Shown: positions 43,892-55,355 of the stretch, piece after piece
Layout of the letters: each line of letters opens with the position of its first letter
How positions within the stretch are numbered: position 1 is the stretch's first letter
Source of the DNA: Heliocybe sulcata
Lineage: Eukaryota; Basidiomycota; Agaricomycetes; Gloeophyllales; Gloeophyllaceae
Length of the DNA stretch: 64,000 nt
Assembly (NCBI GenBank): GCA_004369045.1
Contig: ML213506.1
Coordinates: 1-64,000, forward strand
Direction of reading: 5' to 3'
Program-made: the position numbers and the translations under genes
Notes under the pieces: generated by a model
Told to the model about the DNA's origin: nothing
The model's input: only the letters and a program-made list of their open reading frames with translations
The model's database searches: none

Positions 43892-45301
43892 ATGTCGACG
43901 TACGGCGCGCGGCACGCCCCCTCCGCCTTCTCCACGCCCGCCTCCATCGCGCTCTTCCGCCGCCTCACCTGGGAGGGCACCGTCCCGCTCGAGATCCGCG
44001 TCGACGGCAAGGAGCTCCCCGCCAACTCCAACCGCGGCCTCGAATGCTACTTCGTGCAGGCCCCGCGCGTGAGCTACCTCCCGCTCCTCGTCCCGGAGGT
44101 GCGGCAGTTCCTGATGGACGTCGTGTTTGACGAGAACGGGGGCAGGGTGGTTAAGGAGGAGGAGTGGTGGTTCGAGCGGGAGGACGGGGGGCTCGTCAAG
44201 TGGTGTGTCCCGTGCGGCTCTTATTCTGATTCCGATATGTGATACCGACGGACCAGGCATTGGCCCATCGGTCTCATCTACGACACCTATACCACCTCGC
44301 TCGCGCCCGCCGCAGCGGCTGCTGCCTCGCCTGTGCCGCTGAAGCTCGTCCTGCACCTCGCGTCGCCGCCCACGGACAAGCTGCTCCTGCAGCCGAGCGC
44401 GGACGCGTGCAAGCAGGCGTTCATGGGGCAGCTGAAGGAGGCCGACTTTCTGCGCTGGGGAAGCACGAAGCGTATGACGGGGCTGCGGAAGCAGGAGCAG
44501 GACGGAATTTGGGATGGGATCAAGGAACGTGAGTGCGGTTCCCTAGGTGTTTGCTGCTTGCGGACTTTCTGCATCTCCTGCTCTGGTAGTCTACGTGTAC
44601 ACTGACACAAATTCCCCAGACAATTTTGACACCTACTGGCGCATCGCCTCCAAGATCACGCCGACACCCTCGCCCAACGCACAGGGCGGGAGATCCCCCT
44701 CACCCGCTCCCGTCCCACCCTCCTCAGCAAGCATGGTGCATACGCGGCCGCCGAGCGCCGAGCCAGGGGCCGGGTGAGTCGTGATTCCTTGTATTCTTCC
44801 CCCCCACCTCCTTCCCGTTATGTGCGTCCTTCTTGCTGAGCTCATTCATGATCCTACCCACGCAGCTCCGACGCCAACCGCGACGCCGCGACGTCTGTCC
44901 GCTCCGTACCAGTCCGCATCTACCTCCCCGACGGGCCCGTCCTGCAAGACCTCGTCCCCCCGACGCTCGACGACGGCGCGCCGCACATCCTCGGGCGCTT
45001 TCTCCACTCCCACCTGCCTCTCCTCTTCCCCGCGCCCCCAGGGGTGAGTAACCGGCATTCCGGTGAGCACCTCCTCCTCTCCTGCGTACCGTCCTTTCTT
45101 CTGCTCATCCCTACACACTGCTAACGCCCACCCCTAGTCGCACGCAGACAAGCCGCCTCGCAGCCCTCCGAGCTCGCGTACGCGGTCGTGCAGGGCGTGC
45201 TGTGCCCGATGGACGCGGAGATGGCGTGGCTCGGCGCGTGCATGGCCGGCGCGGACGGGTGGGTGAGCGTGTGTGTCGGGATTGGGCGGTTTGGCGGGTG
45301 A
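43892..45301 (+). CDS. ATG5: Autophagy protein Atg5
   Basis: Atg5 is conjugated to Atg12 and, with Atg16, acts as the E3-like factor that lipidates Atg8 on the growing autophagosome. The start MSTYGARHAPSAFSTPASIA leads to LFRRLTWEGTVPLEIRVDGK. The first exon ends at 44202, and splicing gives VKWHWPIGLIYDTY, the family signature. Next are PLKLVLHLASPP, ACKQAFMGQLKEADFLRWGS with TKRMTGLRKQEQDGIWDGIK (the region of the conserved Lys that accepts Atg12), and NFDTYWRIASKI. A Pro/Ser-rich insertion is followed by SVPVRIYLPDGPVLQDLVPP and AYAVVQGVLCPMDAEMAWLG. TGA is at 45299-45301. Size and order fit the family. Confidence 0.9.
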
Positions 45302-45423
45302 ATGGGGGAGGTATTTATGTTTTGGAATGGGATGGACGTGAGTTAGAAGATAATTAATGGATGAGGAAGCGGTCTATATACCGTAGCTCCGTCTAGTATA
45401 ATACAGCATCTCGAAAGTGCTCG

Positions 45424-47661
45424 TCAAAACTTGGCCAGAAGTATTAGTGAAAGCATGCATCCTTCAGCCCATATAGATAATATCGAGCTTCCGAGTATGC
45501 TCATTCTCCTCATCATTCTGATACAAACCATCAACACCGCAACTACGCCATTCTTGTATGCAACAGCACTCACGCAAATGCCAATAATTCTCTCTCCATC
45601 AATCAAGATGCCATCGTACCGAACCTTCCTGTGCGACACCGTCTCGACATACGGCAGCCTACTCTCTACAGGGCTCTCGAATACACCCATGTCTTCGGGC
45701 AACCACGTCGGCAAGCAATTCAGCCACACCGTCGCCTCCTCTGTCCGCTCGATCGGCACCATATCCATGCCCACCCTGTCCTTGTCATCCTCCTCCTCCC
45801 AAAACCCTTTCTCGACCGCGTACGGCGTGAAGCTGCCGTGTGCAATCCGTCGACTGCCCTCCCTCTCCCCGCCCGCCCCGTTCGCCCCGTAAACGCGCCG
45901 CCTCTCCCTCCCCCTCACCGCCTCCCAGACCGTCCTCGCAGGTATCCCCACCGGCAACACCTTCCCATCCGTCATCATCCTCCTTACCTTGTAGCGATTA
46001 AAATCCATGATACTAATCCTGCTCGGCCTGTCTTCCCTGATGCTCGCGAACCGCTGCCCGCTGATTGTCCTCGTCCACTGCATCTCTACCTCACTCGTGT
46101 CAAACCAGCGCGTCCCGGGCGGGCCCCAGAACGGCCAGCGAATCACCGTCGTCCCGCTTTGGCTGTCCCTGCGTCTCCGAAACCACTCGTACAGGGTGCG
46201 CCGGTGCACGATGCACGATACCGGGACCACGGCATTCCCAAGCGGCTCCTGGTGAATCAGGAAGTGGAAGATAATCACCGCGTTCTCTGCGCTCTCGCGG
46301 AACGGCTGGCTCGAGCAGCGGTCCGGACAGGGTGAGGCGGGGCTTGGCTCGCTCGCGCACTCGGTGCGCAGGATGTGAGAGCGTGCGCGAAGCGGAGGGA
46401 GCTGGAGCTGCACCGGGATGAGCGGTTTATCTGAGCCTGCGGCGGAGAGGTCGAACAGCTCGAGTGTGGCGAGGTCATTGTTGGGCATCACAAGCACAGT
46501 GGGCGAGATGAAGGTGAACGTCGTGTACGTTCTCGGATCCGCGGTATGGACCTGCGTCCCCACGCACTCAGTCCTATGATGAAGTGACGAGAGACGTGAC
46601 GTACGATGAGTTCAGTGGCAGTCTTCCAGTTGTACACGAACAGCCGGTCGTCGGTCACGTGCGTGGGCGACAAGGGGAAGGTGAGCAGCAGAGCGAGGAG
46701 GTCGCCGACGATCGCGATCTCGACGCTTGCGTGGCCCAGAACCTCCTTCTCGTGGACGACGGTGAACATCGGCATGCACGCGAGCGGGTGCGGTTGGCCT
46801 GTCGAGAACTGGATGAGCTCGATGAAGATCTCGCGAGTGCGGGGGGTGTTGTTGTTGGCGGTGCGTCTGTGCAGAGCGTGGGTGAGTGGGCAATACGCAG
46901 CAATTAAGGTGGGGAAAGGGATCGCGCTGATTGTTCGAGAAGTGCCACCATCGGCAAGATGGATGATAAATGGGCCATATAGAAAGCACATGAGCACATC
47001 AACATGCGCCACGCAGATTGAACAGCATGCACCAGTCGTCTCCGGACGCACTAGTAGCATACATATCTAGACGAAAATGAGAAACTCACTGGCCCACCGG
47101 AGCTATAAGATCGTGTTCCTCGATGGCCGTCCCAGTGTCCAAGATAGCGTTCGTCAGTTCCATGCTATGCCACGGAAGGTTGGACTCCTTGCCGGCCTCG
47201 AGATCGTCCAGTGAAGGAAGGCAGATATACTTAAGGGCAATGGTAGAGAACGAGGTCTCCATCCCTGCCTCTCCGAGAATATACACCCCGCCAGTGAAAT
47301 CGTACATGCCCGACATAGCATGCTGGACATCGACCGAGAGTGTTCTGTGTCTGACGAACCTCGACCAGGAGTCCTGTCGTCGTCGCAATCGCTCAAGCTT
47401 CTCCGATACATGTAAGGCGCAAGACGGGTTGTCCTCAGCACAGGCGGCGAATAATTCGATGGTGTACTGGAGGGCGGCCGATTGCTGGATAATATTGTTG
47501 AACAGCCGGTTTATTTGCCGACAATTGAGCAGATCGAGGACATCTAGAAAGAAGAGACATCGGTGTAAGAGTTCAGCAGGAAGGTCAAGCAGCTGTAGCT
47601 GCACAGCTAAGGTCGGCAAAGACTGAAGCAGCGAGGAGAGCAGGGCTGTATGGTGGTTCAT
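45424..47661 (-). CDS. F-box protein (large, C-terminal domain of unknown fold)
   Basis: The start MNHHTALLSSLLQSLPTL is followed by LQLLDLPAELLHRCLFFLDV and LNCRQINRLFNNIIQQS, a clear F-box. Exon 1 continues through LFAACAEDNPSCALHVSEKL and MYDFTGGVYILGEA to EEHDLIAPVGQ with a GTGAGT donor. Later exons give TREIFIELIQFSTGQPHPLA, FTVVHEKEVLGHASVEIAIV and DDRLFVYNWKTATELI, then VHTADPRTYTTFTFISPTVL and a long C-terminal region (PGTRWFDTSEVEMQWTRTIS, RISIMDFNRYKVRRMMTDGK, TVWLNCLPTWLPEDMGVFES). TGA is at 45424-45426. It is divergent from its paralogue at 48560. The middle exons near 46.9-47.05 kb are hard to place, so the joins there are uncertain. Target unknown. Confidence 0.75.
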
Positions 47662-48559
47662 CGTAACGAAGAACGCGAAGAACGCGATAAGTTCGAATAG
47701 AGATCAATCAGAGACAATCTAGAGATCAGAGACAATGAAGACCTCGGAAACCAGTGATTCGTACCCATCTTTGCGCAACGGAGCTTATTGCTTCGATCTA
47801 TGGTTGTTTCAAGTAGCAAAATGTGCAATCTGAACTAGATACAGACAAGACATGCAGAGTCGTCAGAGACATACAAGCGCTCAGAGTTCTGATCTCGTCT
47901 AACGCACCTGCATCCAAGAACCATTCGGACGTGCATAGTGGCGAGGTAGGTCAAAAAACACTTGAACAAAAGAATCTCCTAAAAAAGCCTGCTAGTAGTG
48001 TCTTGCAGGCATACTCAGCGATATAACGGTATACGGAAATATAACAGGACTCACTAGCCAACCCATTCTTCCTCTCCAATCCTCCTCGACCGCTTTTGAG
48101 TCGCCCGAGGGCCGACATATAACCATAAGCCCATTCCCCGTTATGCCAGTTCTTTCGTCCGTCCACCATCAGCTGTTCCAGGCTTTTAGCTTCCCGCAGT
48201 GGCAATAAAACATCCTAAGGAAGTACCCTTGTAGACCTGATCATGAATGCAGCCCGAGGCATGCTACGAAAGCGCCAGTTCTCCCTCAGGCGGAGTACCT
48301 TCGGTCTGCACAAGCAGGATTCGTGCTAGTATATTACTCACAGACTTAGTCCTCTAGTCCGCCGATTCAAATGCTCTCCGTGGATCGTGAAAGCAATGTA
48401 GAGAAGCTCGTCAAGACTCAAGACTCACTAAGCTTAAAGGTGTGAACTATAGTCCTCGGGGTCTTCCGCACTGCGGACGGTTCAACTTTGTGAACTCTTT
48501 CAACCTCTGTATTCAAGTCTACTTCAGTGCGCTCTTAAGCTCCTCTGCGACGGCTTATC
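47662..48559. other. Shared promoter region of the divergent F-box pair
   Basis: About 900 bp between the two start codons. Only short frames are seen. No strong motif recognised. Confidence 0.45.
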
Positions 48560-51166
48560 ATGTCCCTACAACTTCTTGGCTTGCCTGCTGAGCTCTTACA
48601 CCGATGTTTATACTTTCTAGATGGCTACAGTCTGCTGAACTGCCGGCGAATCAACCGACTGTTCAACACCATCATCAAACAATCAACCGCTCTTCAGTAC
48701 GCTATTGAGCTTTTCGCGGCTTGTGCTGAGGACAACCCGTCTTGCGCTCTATCCGTGTCAGAAAAGCTTCAGAGACTTCATCGACGCCAGGACGCGTGGC
48801 ACAGGTTCATACGACATAAGTTCATCTCAGTGGATGTTCAGCATATTCCGTCTGGTATTTACGATTTTACTGGCGGGGTCTACATCCTGGGAGAGGCGCC
48901 GCAGGGAATGTCTCGCTTTACCAGTGGATTAAAGTATATCTGCCTGCCTTCTTTGGATGAGCTAGAGGACGATAAGGAGGTCCAGATTCCGTGGCATAGC
49001 ATGGAGACGAAGGATGCCATTGTGGACCTTGGGATGGCGATCCAGGAGCATGATCTGATAGCGGTGGTGACCCAGTGAGTCGCGTTTGTCGTGTTTTGAT
49101 TAGTCTTTTTGTCTCTAGTCCGGCAACGTTCGTTTTCGGTGCTGCTCATCGTGGATTCTGACTGGGAAATAAACTCTGTCCATGGACGTCGAAAGTGCAT
49201 GTCCTGACGACTTATCGGCATGTGATTTCTATTTGTGGGAGGCTTTCTGCTTATTCAGACTTGAACAACACTCTGCGGTACTGATGGCTCGCACCTCTGT
49301 CTATTTTTTATTGTTCCGGTCTGCTTGCCGCTTTGTACGGATGACATGCGTATGACACTTCTCTCCTCCGGATTAGTCGAGAGCCCATATTGCTTGTCGG
49401 GATAATGGCCCGAGTTCGAACTTGCTCTCATCATTCTTTCCCTGTCTTGGTGGTTGTCCGACTTTGAGCGGTATTTGCGGGGCCTCTTCTGCAACTTCGA
49501 TGTTCCGGCAGAGTTTCCCTGGTCCTCGCGGGTTGGTGACTACGTCAGCAGCCAACGTGACATGGCTTGCTGGTGTTACTTCTCTTCATCTGGAGGTGCA
49601 CAGGATATCTGTTGACGCTCTTTGAGTGGCATCGGCCCGCTAAAGGGATACTCTCTGTTCCGGACTGGCTTTTAGCGCAGAAGGTTCTCCGTTATCGTTC
49701 AGAGACAGACTACTATGGAGATGGATGTTCGATCAGTTGCCGATCCTGCTGCTTTCAGTGCTTTCACAGCATAACGCCCTGTCCTCTCAAATATACGATA
49801 ATTGCCGTTCCTGTGACTAATGGTCCTATAGGCGCACTGTCAGCAGCGACCCTTCCTACACTCGCGACATCTTCATCGAGTTCATCCAATTCTCGACCGG
49901 CAAGCCGCACCCGCTCGCTTCAAAACCAATGTTCACAGTCTACCACAACGTCGAAGCCCTCGGGCACGCGAGCATCGGTATTGAGATCGTCGGTGACCTC
50001 CTCGTCCTCCTGCTCACCTTCCCCTTTTCGCCCACGACCGACGACCGACTGTTCGTCTACAATTGGAAGACCGCCACACGCACAATAGTAAGTCCCCCAC
50101 CCCTCCCGGTAACCCACCAATCTGAGTTGCTTCGTTAACGCAGGTCCACACCGCACACCCGAACACGTACACCTCATTCACCTTCATCTCCCCCACTGCG
50201 CTCGTGATGCCCAACAACCGACTCGCCACGCTCGAGCTCTTCGACCTCACCGCCATAGGCGCCCGCGCGACGCTCATCCCTGTGCGCCTCAACCTCCCCG
50301 CGCTCCGCTTGCGATGCCGCATCATCCGCGCTGCGTGCCGGGGCGAGCCCAACCCCGCGCCTGCGGGCCTCAATCACCGCTCAGATCAGCCCTTCCACGA
50401 CCGAGCGGAGGACGCGCTGATCGTCTTCAACTTCCTGATCCAGCAGCAACCGCGTGCACATGGACTTATCGCGGTATCATGCGTAGTGCACCGCAGCACT
50501 CTGTTGGACTGGTTCGAGCGGCGTCGGTACGCGGATGGCGAGTTGGAACTGTTCTGGGAGGACTGGGGCGGTCCGCGTGGGACGCGGTGGTTCGACGCGA
50601 ATTTTGTGGTGACGCGGTGGGTGACGACGACGTGCGGGCAGCGGTTCGCGGTCGTTAAGGAGGACGGGCCGAGCAGGATTAGCGTGATGGATTTCAATCC
50701 GTATAGAGTGAGGAGGATTATGGCGGATGATAAGGCGTTGCCGGAGGGTGTGGAAATACCTGCGAAGACGGTGCGGGAGGCGATTAGGGGGAGGGAGAAG
50801 AGGCGGGCTTTTGCTGCGGATGGGATTTTCGACTCGGATATGGATATGGATGAGATGGACGCGGACTACGAACAGTACGGGTTTGCGCTATATGAGGAGG
50901 AGGAGGGAGTGTGGGATGAGGAGGAGGATCAGGAAAGGGTGAGGATGGATATGGTGCCGATTGAGAAAACGGAGGAGGCGACGGTGTGGCTAAACTGCTT
51001 ACCAACATCTTTACCTGAGGACCTCGAGGTGTTTGCCATCCCAGTTGAGTCCAGCTTGCCGTATGTCGAGACGGTCACGAAGAGGAGGGTTAGGTTTGAC
51101 GCAGTCCTAATCGATGGAGAGAGGATTATTGGGATGTATGTGAGTAGTATTTCGTATGTACATTGA
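48560..51166 (+). CDS. F-box protein, paralogue of the gene at 47661
   Basis: The start MSLQLLGLPAELLHRCLYFL begins directly with the F-box, without the 14-residue leader of its paralogue. Exon 1 ends EHDLIAVVTQ at a GTGAGT donor (49079). Family sequence resumes only near 49.83 kb with RTVSSDPSYTRDIFIEFIQF, then FTVYHNVEALGHASIGIEIV and DDRLFVYNWKTATRTI. The last exon (VHTAHPNTYTSFTFISPTAL through RISVMDFNPYRVRRIMADDK and TVWLNCLPTSLPEDLEVFAI) ends MYVSSISYVH at 51166. An Asp/Glu-rich insertion (DSDMDMDEMDADYEQYG) is unique to this copy. The gap between exons is about 750 bp, against about 225 bp in the paralogue, so there is extra sequence in an intron or a lost middle exon. Confidence 0.68.
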
Positions 51167-51617
51167 GTAGGCTGCGTATTCTTTTGCTAATGTCTCTGCG
51201 ACAGATGGATGAACTGCACGACCGTGTCCGAAAAGTCGACATACTTTACATGGGCTGAAGCGACTGTCGGCTCTATCATCCGTGCTTCTTGTACACTTCG
51301 TGAGTTGTGCTACGACTGCTATAGCGCCGCTGAATCACTATGTACAAGGCTAAAATGTAAGACTGCTATATTAATTACCTTTGCGACTTTGTACCCCTAA
51401 ACACTTGTGATGCTGCCGGTCTTCCGTGACGTCCAACCTAAGTTGGTACTCTGCCGTCTTCTCTTTGGCATGTATCCGTCAACTCTCTGGGCTTTTAAGC
51501 TTGATGTCTCTATCATTATTGGACTACAGCACTACTGGACCAAGAATGTGGAATGATTTGTAGCGACGGATAACTGGTTCGCTACTCGGCGACGTCCGCA
51601 TACAGCACCGCCTTCAT
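51167..51617. other. Intergenic; no gene seen
   Basis: 450 bp between convergent genes (the F-box and the MYND protein). A/T-richer, no credible frame. Confidence 0.5.
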
Positions 51618-54600
51618 TCAGCCCGTGCACCTCTTCTTGTGGGCCTTCCAGTCAGCTCTCTGGCACGAATCCGAACAGTATTTGGCGACCTTGCATCTGC
51701 TGCACAGCAACAGCATCGGCTTGCCAGGCCCGCCGCACTTGCGACACCTCTCCTCCCTGGCGTGAGCTGTCTCCAACAACTTCTCGGCGCTCTTCATCAT
51801 GTCCCTAACAGCACTCCCAACCGGTTCTACGTACGATACCGCGAAGATGGGCCCAAGAGCCGCGCGTGTAGCATAGGTACGAAGGAGCTTCCAGCCGGGC
51901 AGCGCTTCCAGATTCGTGAAGAGCTCGAGACTGACGCCTCGGCCGCACGAACATATGCATGGCTCGCCGAGGACAGAAGAGATAGGTATCTTGAGACGAC
52001 TGGACTCAACCCCGTACTCGCAGGTCTTTTTGTGATCCCAGGTGCGGCAGCGCTCCACCGTGGTCGGAAGTAATTTACGCCAGGCCTCCGCCTCAACGCC
52101 ACGTGTGACAATGATACGAATGCTACGGCTGTTGTGCAGGGCTTGAATACCCGGTCTGATTGATGACATGAGACCATGCTCTAGTGGCAATACTGCCACA
52201 TCAGCTACGACGGTGAATGCAGCCAAGTCAAGTCGCAGATTCTCGACAAAAACAAGCGTATGCACACCACCGCGGCCCGGCTCGTGCAATCCGTATACGC
52301 GAGGATGATCCTTAATCTGGTCCTGGCCAGCGAACGATACCAAGATACTGTGTATGGAATCCTTCATGTTCATGAGCATGTCCGACCCTCCTGTTCTGGT
52401 TTCATGCAAGGAAAGCTCGCGGTCGGACATCTGGAAGATAGAGTGCATTTGGAGCCACTTCAAATGAGGGCTTCGAGCGTCGAGTACTGGGAGAATGTCT
52501 AGATTAAGACCGTGGAGGCCCCATGCTTGAGGACCTCGAATGACTGGGAAGGGATTGTCCAGATAGCCGCCCGGCGTTCGAGCACCCGATGGAGCAACTA
52601 TGACCTTTGAACAAGGCTATCAGAACCGACATATTATTTTACGGGAAGAGCATGGTATACCTCGATGTATCCGGATTTTCGTGCAATCCTAAGCTTGGAC
52701 TTCTCCCCGTTAATCGGCAACGGGTAGGTGATACTGTATTTGAAGGACCCCATTGAGACCGCGACTGTGCAAGGCCCACTTTTTTCAGTAGTAACGTCGG
52801 CCTTGCATGCCAGGGCATCTCTGGCTGCTTCTTCACGGACATCGATCCGACCGGTGAGTGTAATGATCTTGCCATTCGAGAGATTGATCTCGGTACAGGG
52901 ATTAGTCGGCACGGAACCGGACAATGGCAACGAAAGGACCCTACTACGTTCCGGAGGGATACCAGGTAGCGAACGTAGTATTCGAACGCTATCCTTGTCC
53001 ACAACAGGGGAGGTGTATAAGATCAGCATCGGGCCCAATTGCGAAAGAAACTTTGTGGCCATCTGTGGCGTGCTCTGAATCGTCAGACCGATGGTTGTGG
53101 ATGGAAAGGTAAGCAGCCAAGCCGGAATCCAACAGAAGAATACAAAGGACTGTGCAGCGAAAAATGGCTTTGACTCCCGTATGGTCGGAGGCTCTGATGA
53201 GAAGTCCAGTTGCCCAGCGACGCCATGCAGGCAAGCGAATGCATTCGAATGACCTTCTCCTGTATCAAGCTGCATGCTGAGAATCGGGGAGCCCAGCGGA
53301 TCCTCTCCACGCCATTCTGTGAATGGCCGAAAAGCGTGGCGCGGCACAGTCAAGGAGACGCATACGACGGGAGGAACATTAGACCACCCGCGAAATAGCT
53401 CCTTGGGCACAGGTCGAATCCCAGGACAATGCATCCAATTATTACGAAGATTGTCAGTCGTATAAAGATCATGCGCGTGTAGCTGAAAGAACAGCTCTTG
53501 AATGTAGTTCATGCCTACAAGACGGCGAGGATCCCCCAGAGCCTTCTCTAGGAACACATTCATAGCGCTTCTCCATTTGTCATCGGAGACTCTGACCCGA
53601 ACCCTGACAAGCTGGAGTAATCGCACAAATGTCTTCCGATTGTAATGAATATCTTCCATGCTCCTCACTTCGTTGATGAGCGCCTGTGACCTTGGGCGAA
53701 GAAGCGCTGTCAGGTCATTGTGCTCGGAAGCGAGCGTCCGGTCATATAAGTCAAAGATTTGTACACCTAGATCGTGCGCTGTGGTCGCGGCACCTAGTAG
53801 GACGGTGGAGGGCGCTTCGCGAGAAGCATCACCAGCCACAGGATCGACCCAAGCGACGCGCTCATGGAACTGCCTCTGACCTTTATCCAGTCCGATATGC
53901 AAGAGAAGTTCGTGGCTATGGGATGTTGATTGGAAGCCAGTGAGTAGAGGCCGTGGAATTAGACCAAAGATCAGGGCCATGACTTGTGGATCCCCACCAA
54001 GTCTTCCAAGGAAGGAGCGCGACGCATCCTCCCCGGAAGGCAGCAAGGTTTCAGTATATAGGATGGCGCTGCTATCGATATCCTTCTTGAATAAAGGAAC
54101 GCAGGCAAGTAAGACGTTGGTCAAGCCCAGGTGATCGGTGAGATTCGACGTGTCGATCACATCGAAAGCTCTCGGGCACCGCGTTGCATCAGCTCCATCC
54201 AAGTGAACTGCCGAGCCGCACCAGGGGGTACTGTAGACTGGGGCAAGCGACTCTCCAGTGGACCGGTAGTACAGCAAGCCGTGGCAGAAGGCCAATGCGT
54301 CACCTGTATAAAAGCGTAGCACAACTCGAGGCTGGTCCCCAGCTCCTACTACTTGTCGGAAGCGAGCACACCACGCCGAGAACTCGTCCTTGGCCGTTTG
54401 CACCACCCTCGCCTCAGAGCCCATAGGGCTGGAGACATTGCCAACAGGAGAGAAAGCATGGGCAAGGTGGAAAGATTGTAATGGGAAAGTCCCGTGATGA
54501 GGTTCCAACTTCTCACCATCGATAGAGTATACGAACGTGGGATTGATGAATTGTGCAAGTCGCACTGCTCTAGAGTCCAGGAAAGTCGTTCCCGATCTCC

Positions 54601-55355
54601 AGAACTTGCGGTATAGTTCTGACATGGTAAGGATGGCCTCCGCCATGAGTGGCCCAGCGCAGCGCGCGCAACTGTAATTGTATGTTTCATCATCCCTATT
54701 ACCGGAAGCCAGCTTGTCGAACTGTCCGCGCAATGTAGTATCCTTGTCGGAATTCTCGCATTCGAAGTCGACATATGACTGCCAGTAGGAGCGGATTTCT
54801 GCCAACGTGCGGCTGTCCAAGACCTTCAACCATGAGCCGTATCTGCAGCTGTTCCACAAGTCTAGAGAGACAGTGTGCGTAAGGAGCTTCTCGCAGTAAC
54901 GCACGAGGATAGCGAGCGACGCGTCGTCGATGAAGAAGTGATAATAGATGTCCCAGATTTTGTCGATGGGTTCTCCCTCCACGATCAGCACGTAAAGCAA
55001 GATGTTTCGGGCTGACCGATAGCCGTGAGCATAAGAAGAATCGAGGAGCAAAAAACTACGAACCGAGAATAGCAGGCTGGTAATCACAGCAAGTGACGTC
55101 GAAGTTCCGAGTACCTGATGACATTGGTAGATCGTTGAATTGGTTGCTCCAAGACCATGCATAATGTCAGATCTTACCCGACGAAGACGGTAGGTCTGAG
55201 TATATGGTGTAGAGGACGTTCCGAGCATCCCCGCAACCGAGGAGAAGCACATCGGCCGACTGCCCAGGCGGGAGGTCCTGCGTGAGGCAGACAGCGGGCG
55301 TGTTTCCGATTGGATAGAAATACGTCTTTGTCGGCCATATCAGGGGAGCGGACAT
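51618..55355 (-). CDS. DUF4470 - MYND zinc-finger protein
   Basis: The start MSAPLIWPTKTYFYPIGNTP opens a DUF4470 domain: AVCLTQDLPPGQSADVLLLG, CGDARNVLYTIYSDLP, then by splicing NFDVTCCDYQPAILARNILL with YVLIVEGEPIDKIWDIYYHF. A very long central exon (to about 52.64 kb) gives some 800 residues, mostly helical, with no other domain I can name. A further exon joins VIVAPSGARTPGGYLDNPFP to a region ending in a MYND finger, CRKCGGPGKPMLLLCSRCKV then AKYCSDSCQRADWKAHKKRC, with all expected Cys/His. TGA is at 51618-51620. The MYND finger is a protein-binding zinc module. DUF4470 also occurs in animal dynein assembly factor DNAAF3. The same architecture recurs in many Agaricomycetes; its role is unknown. 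Confidence 0.85.

Noticed and set aside
52634-55252. An 872-codon frame taken as a full gene with its own start at 55252
   Set aside because: The true start is the ATG at 55355 in the DUF4470 domain; two introns near 55.0-55.19 kb bring the long exon into frame, and a further intron at 52.64 kb adds the MYND part.
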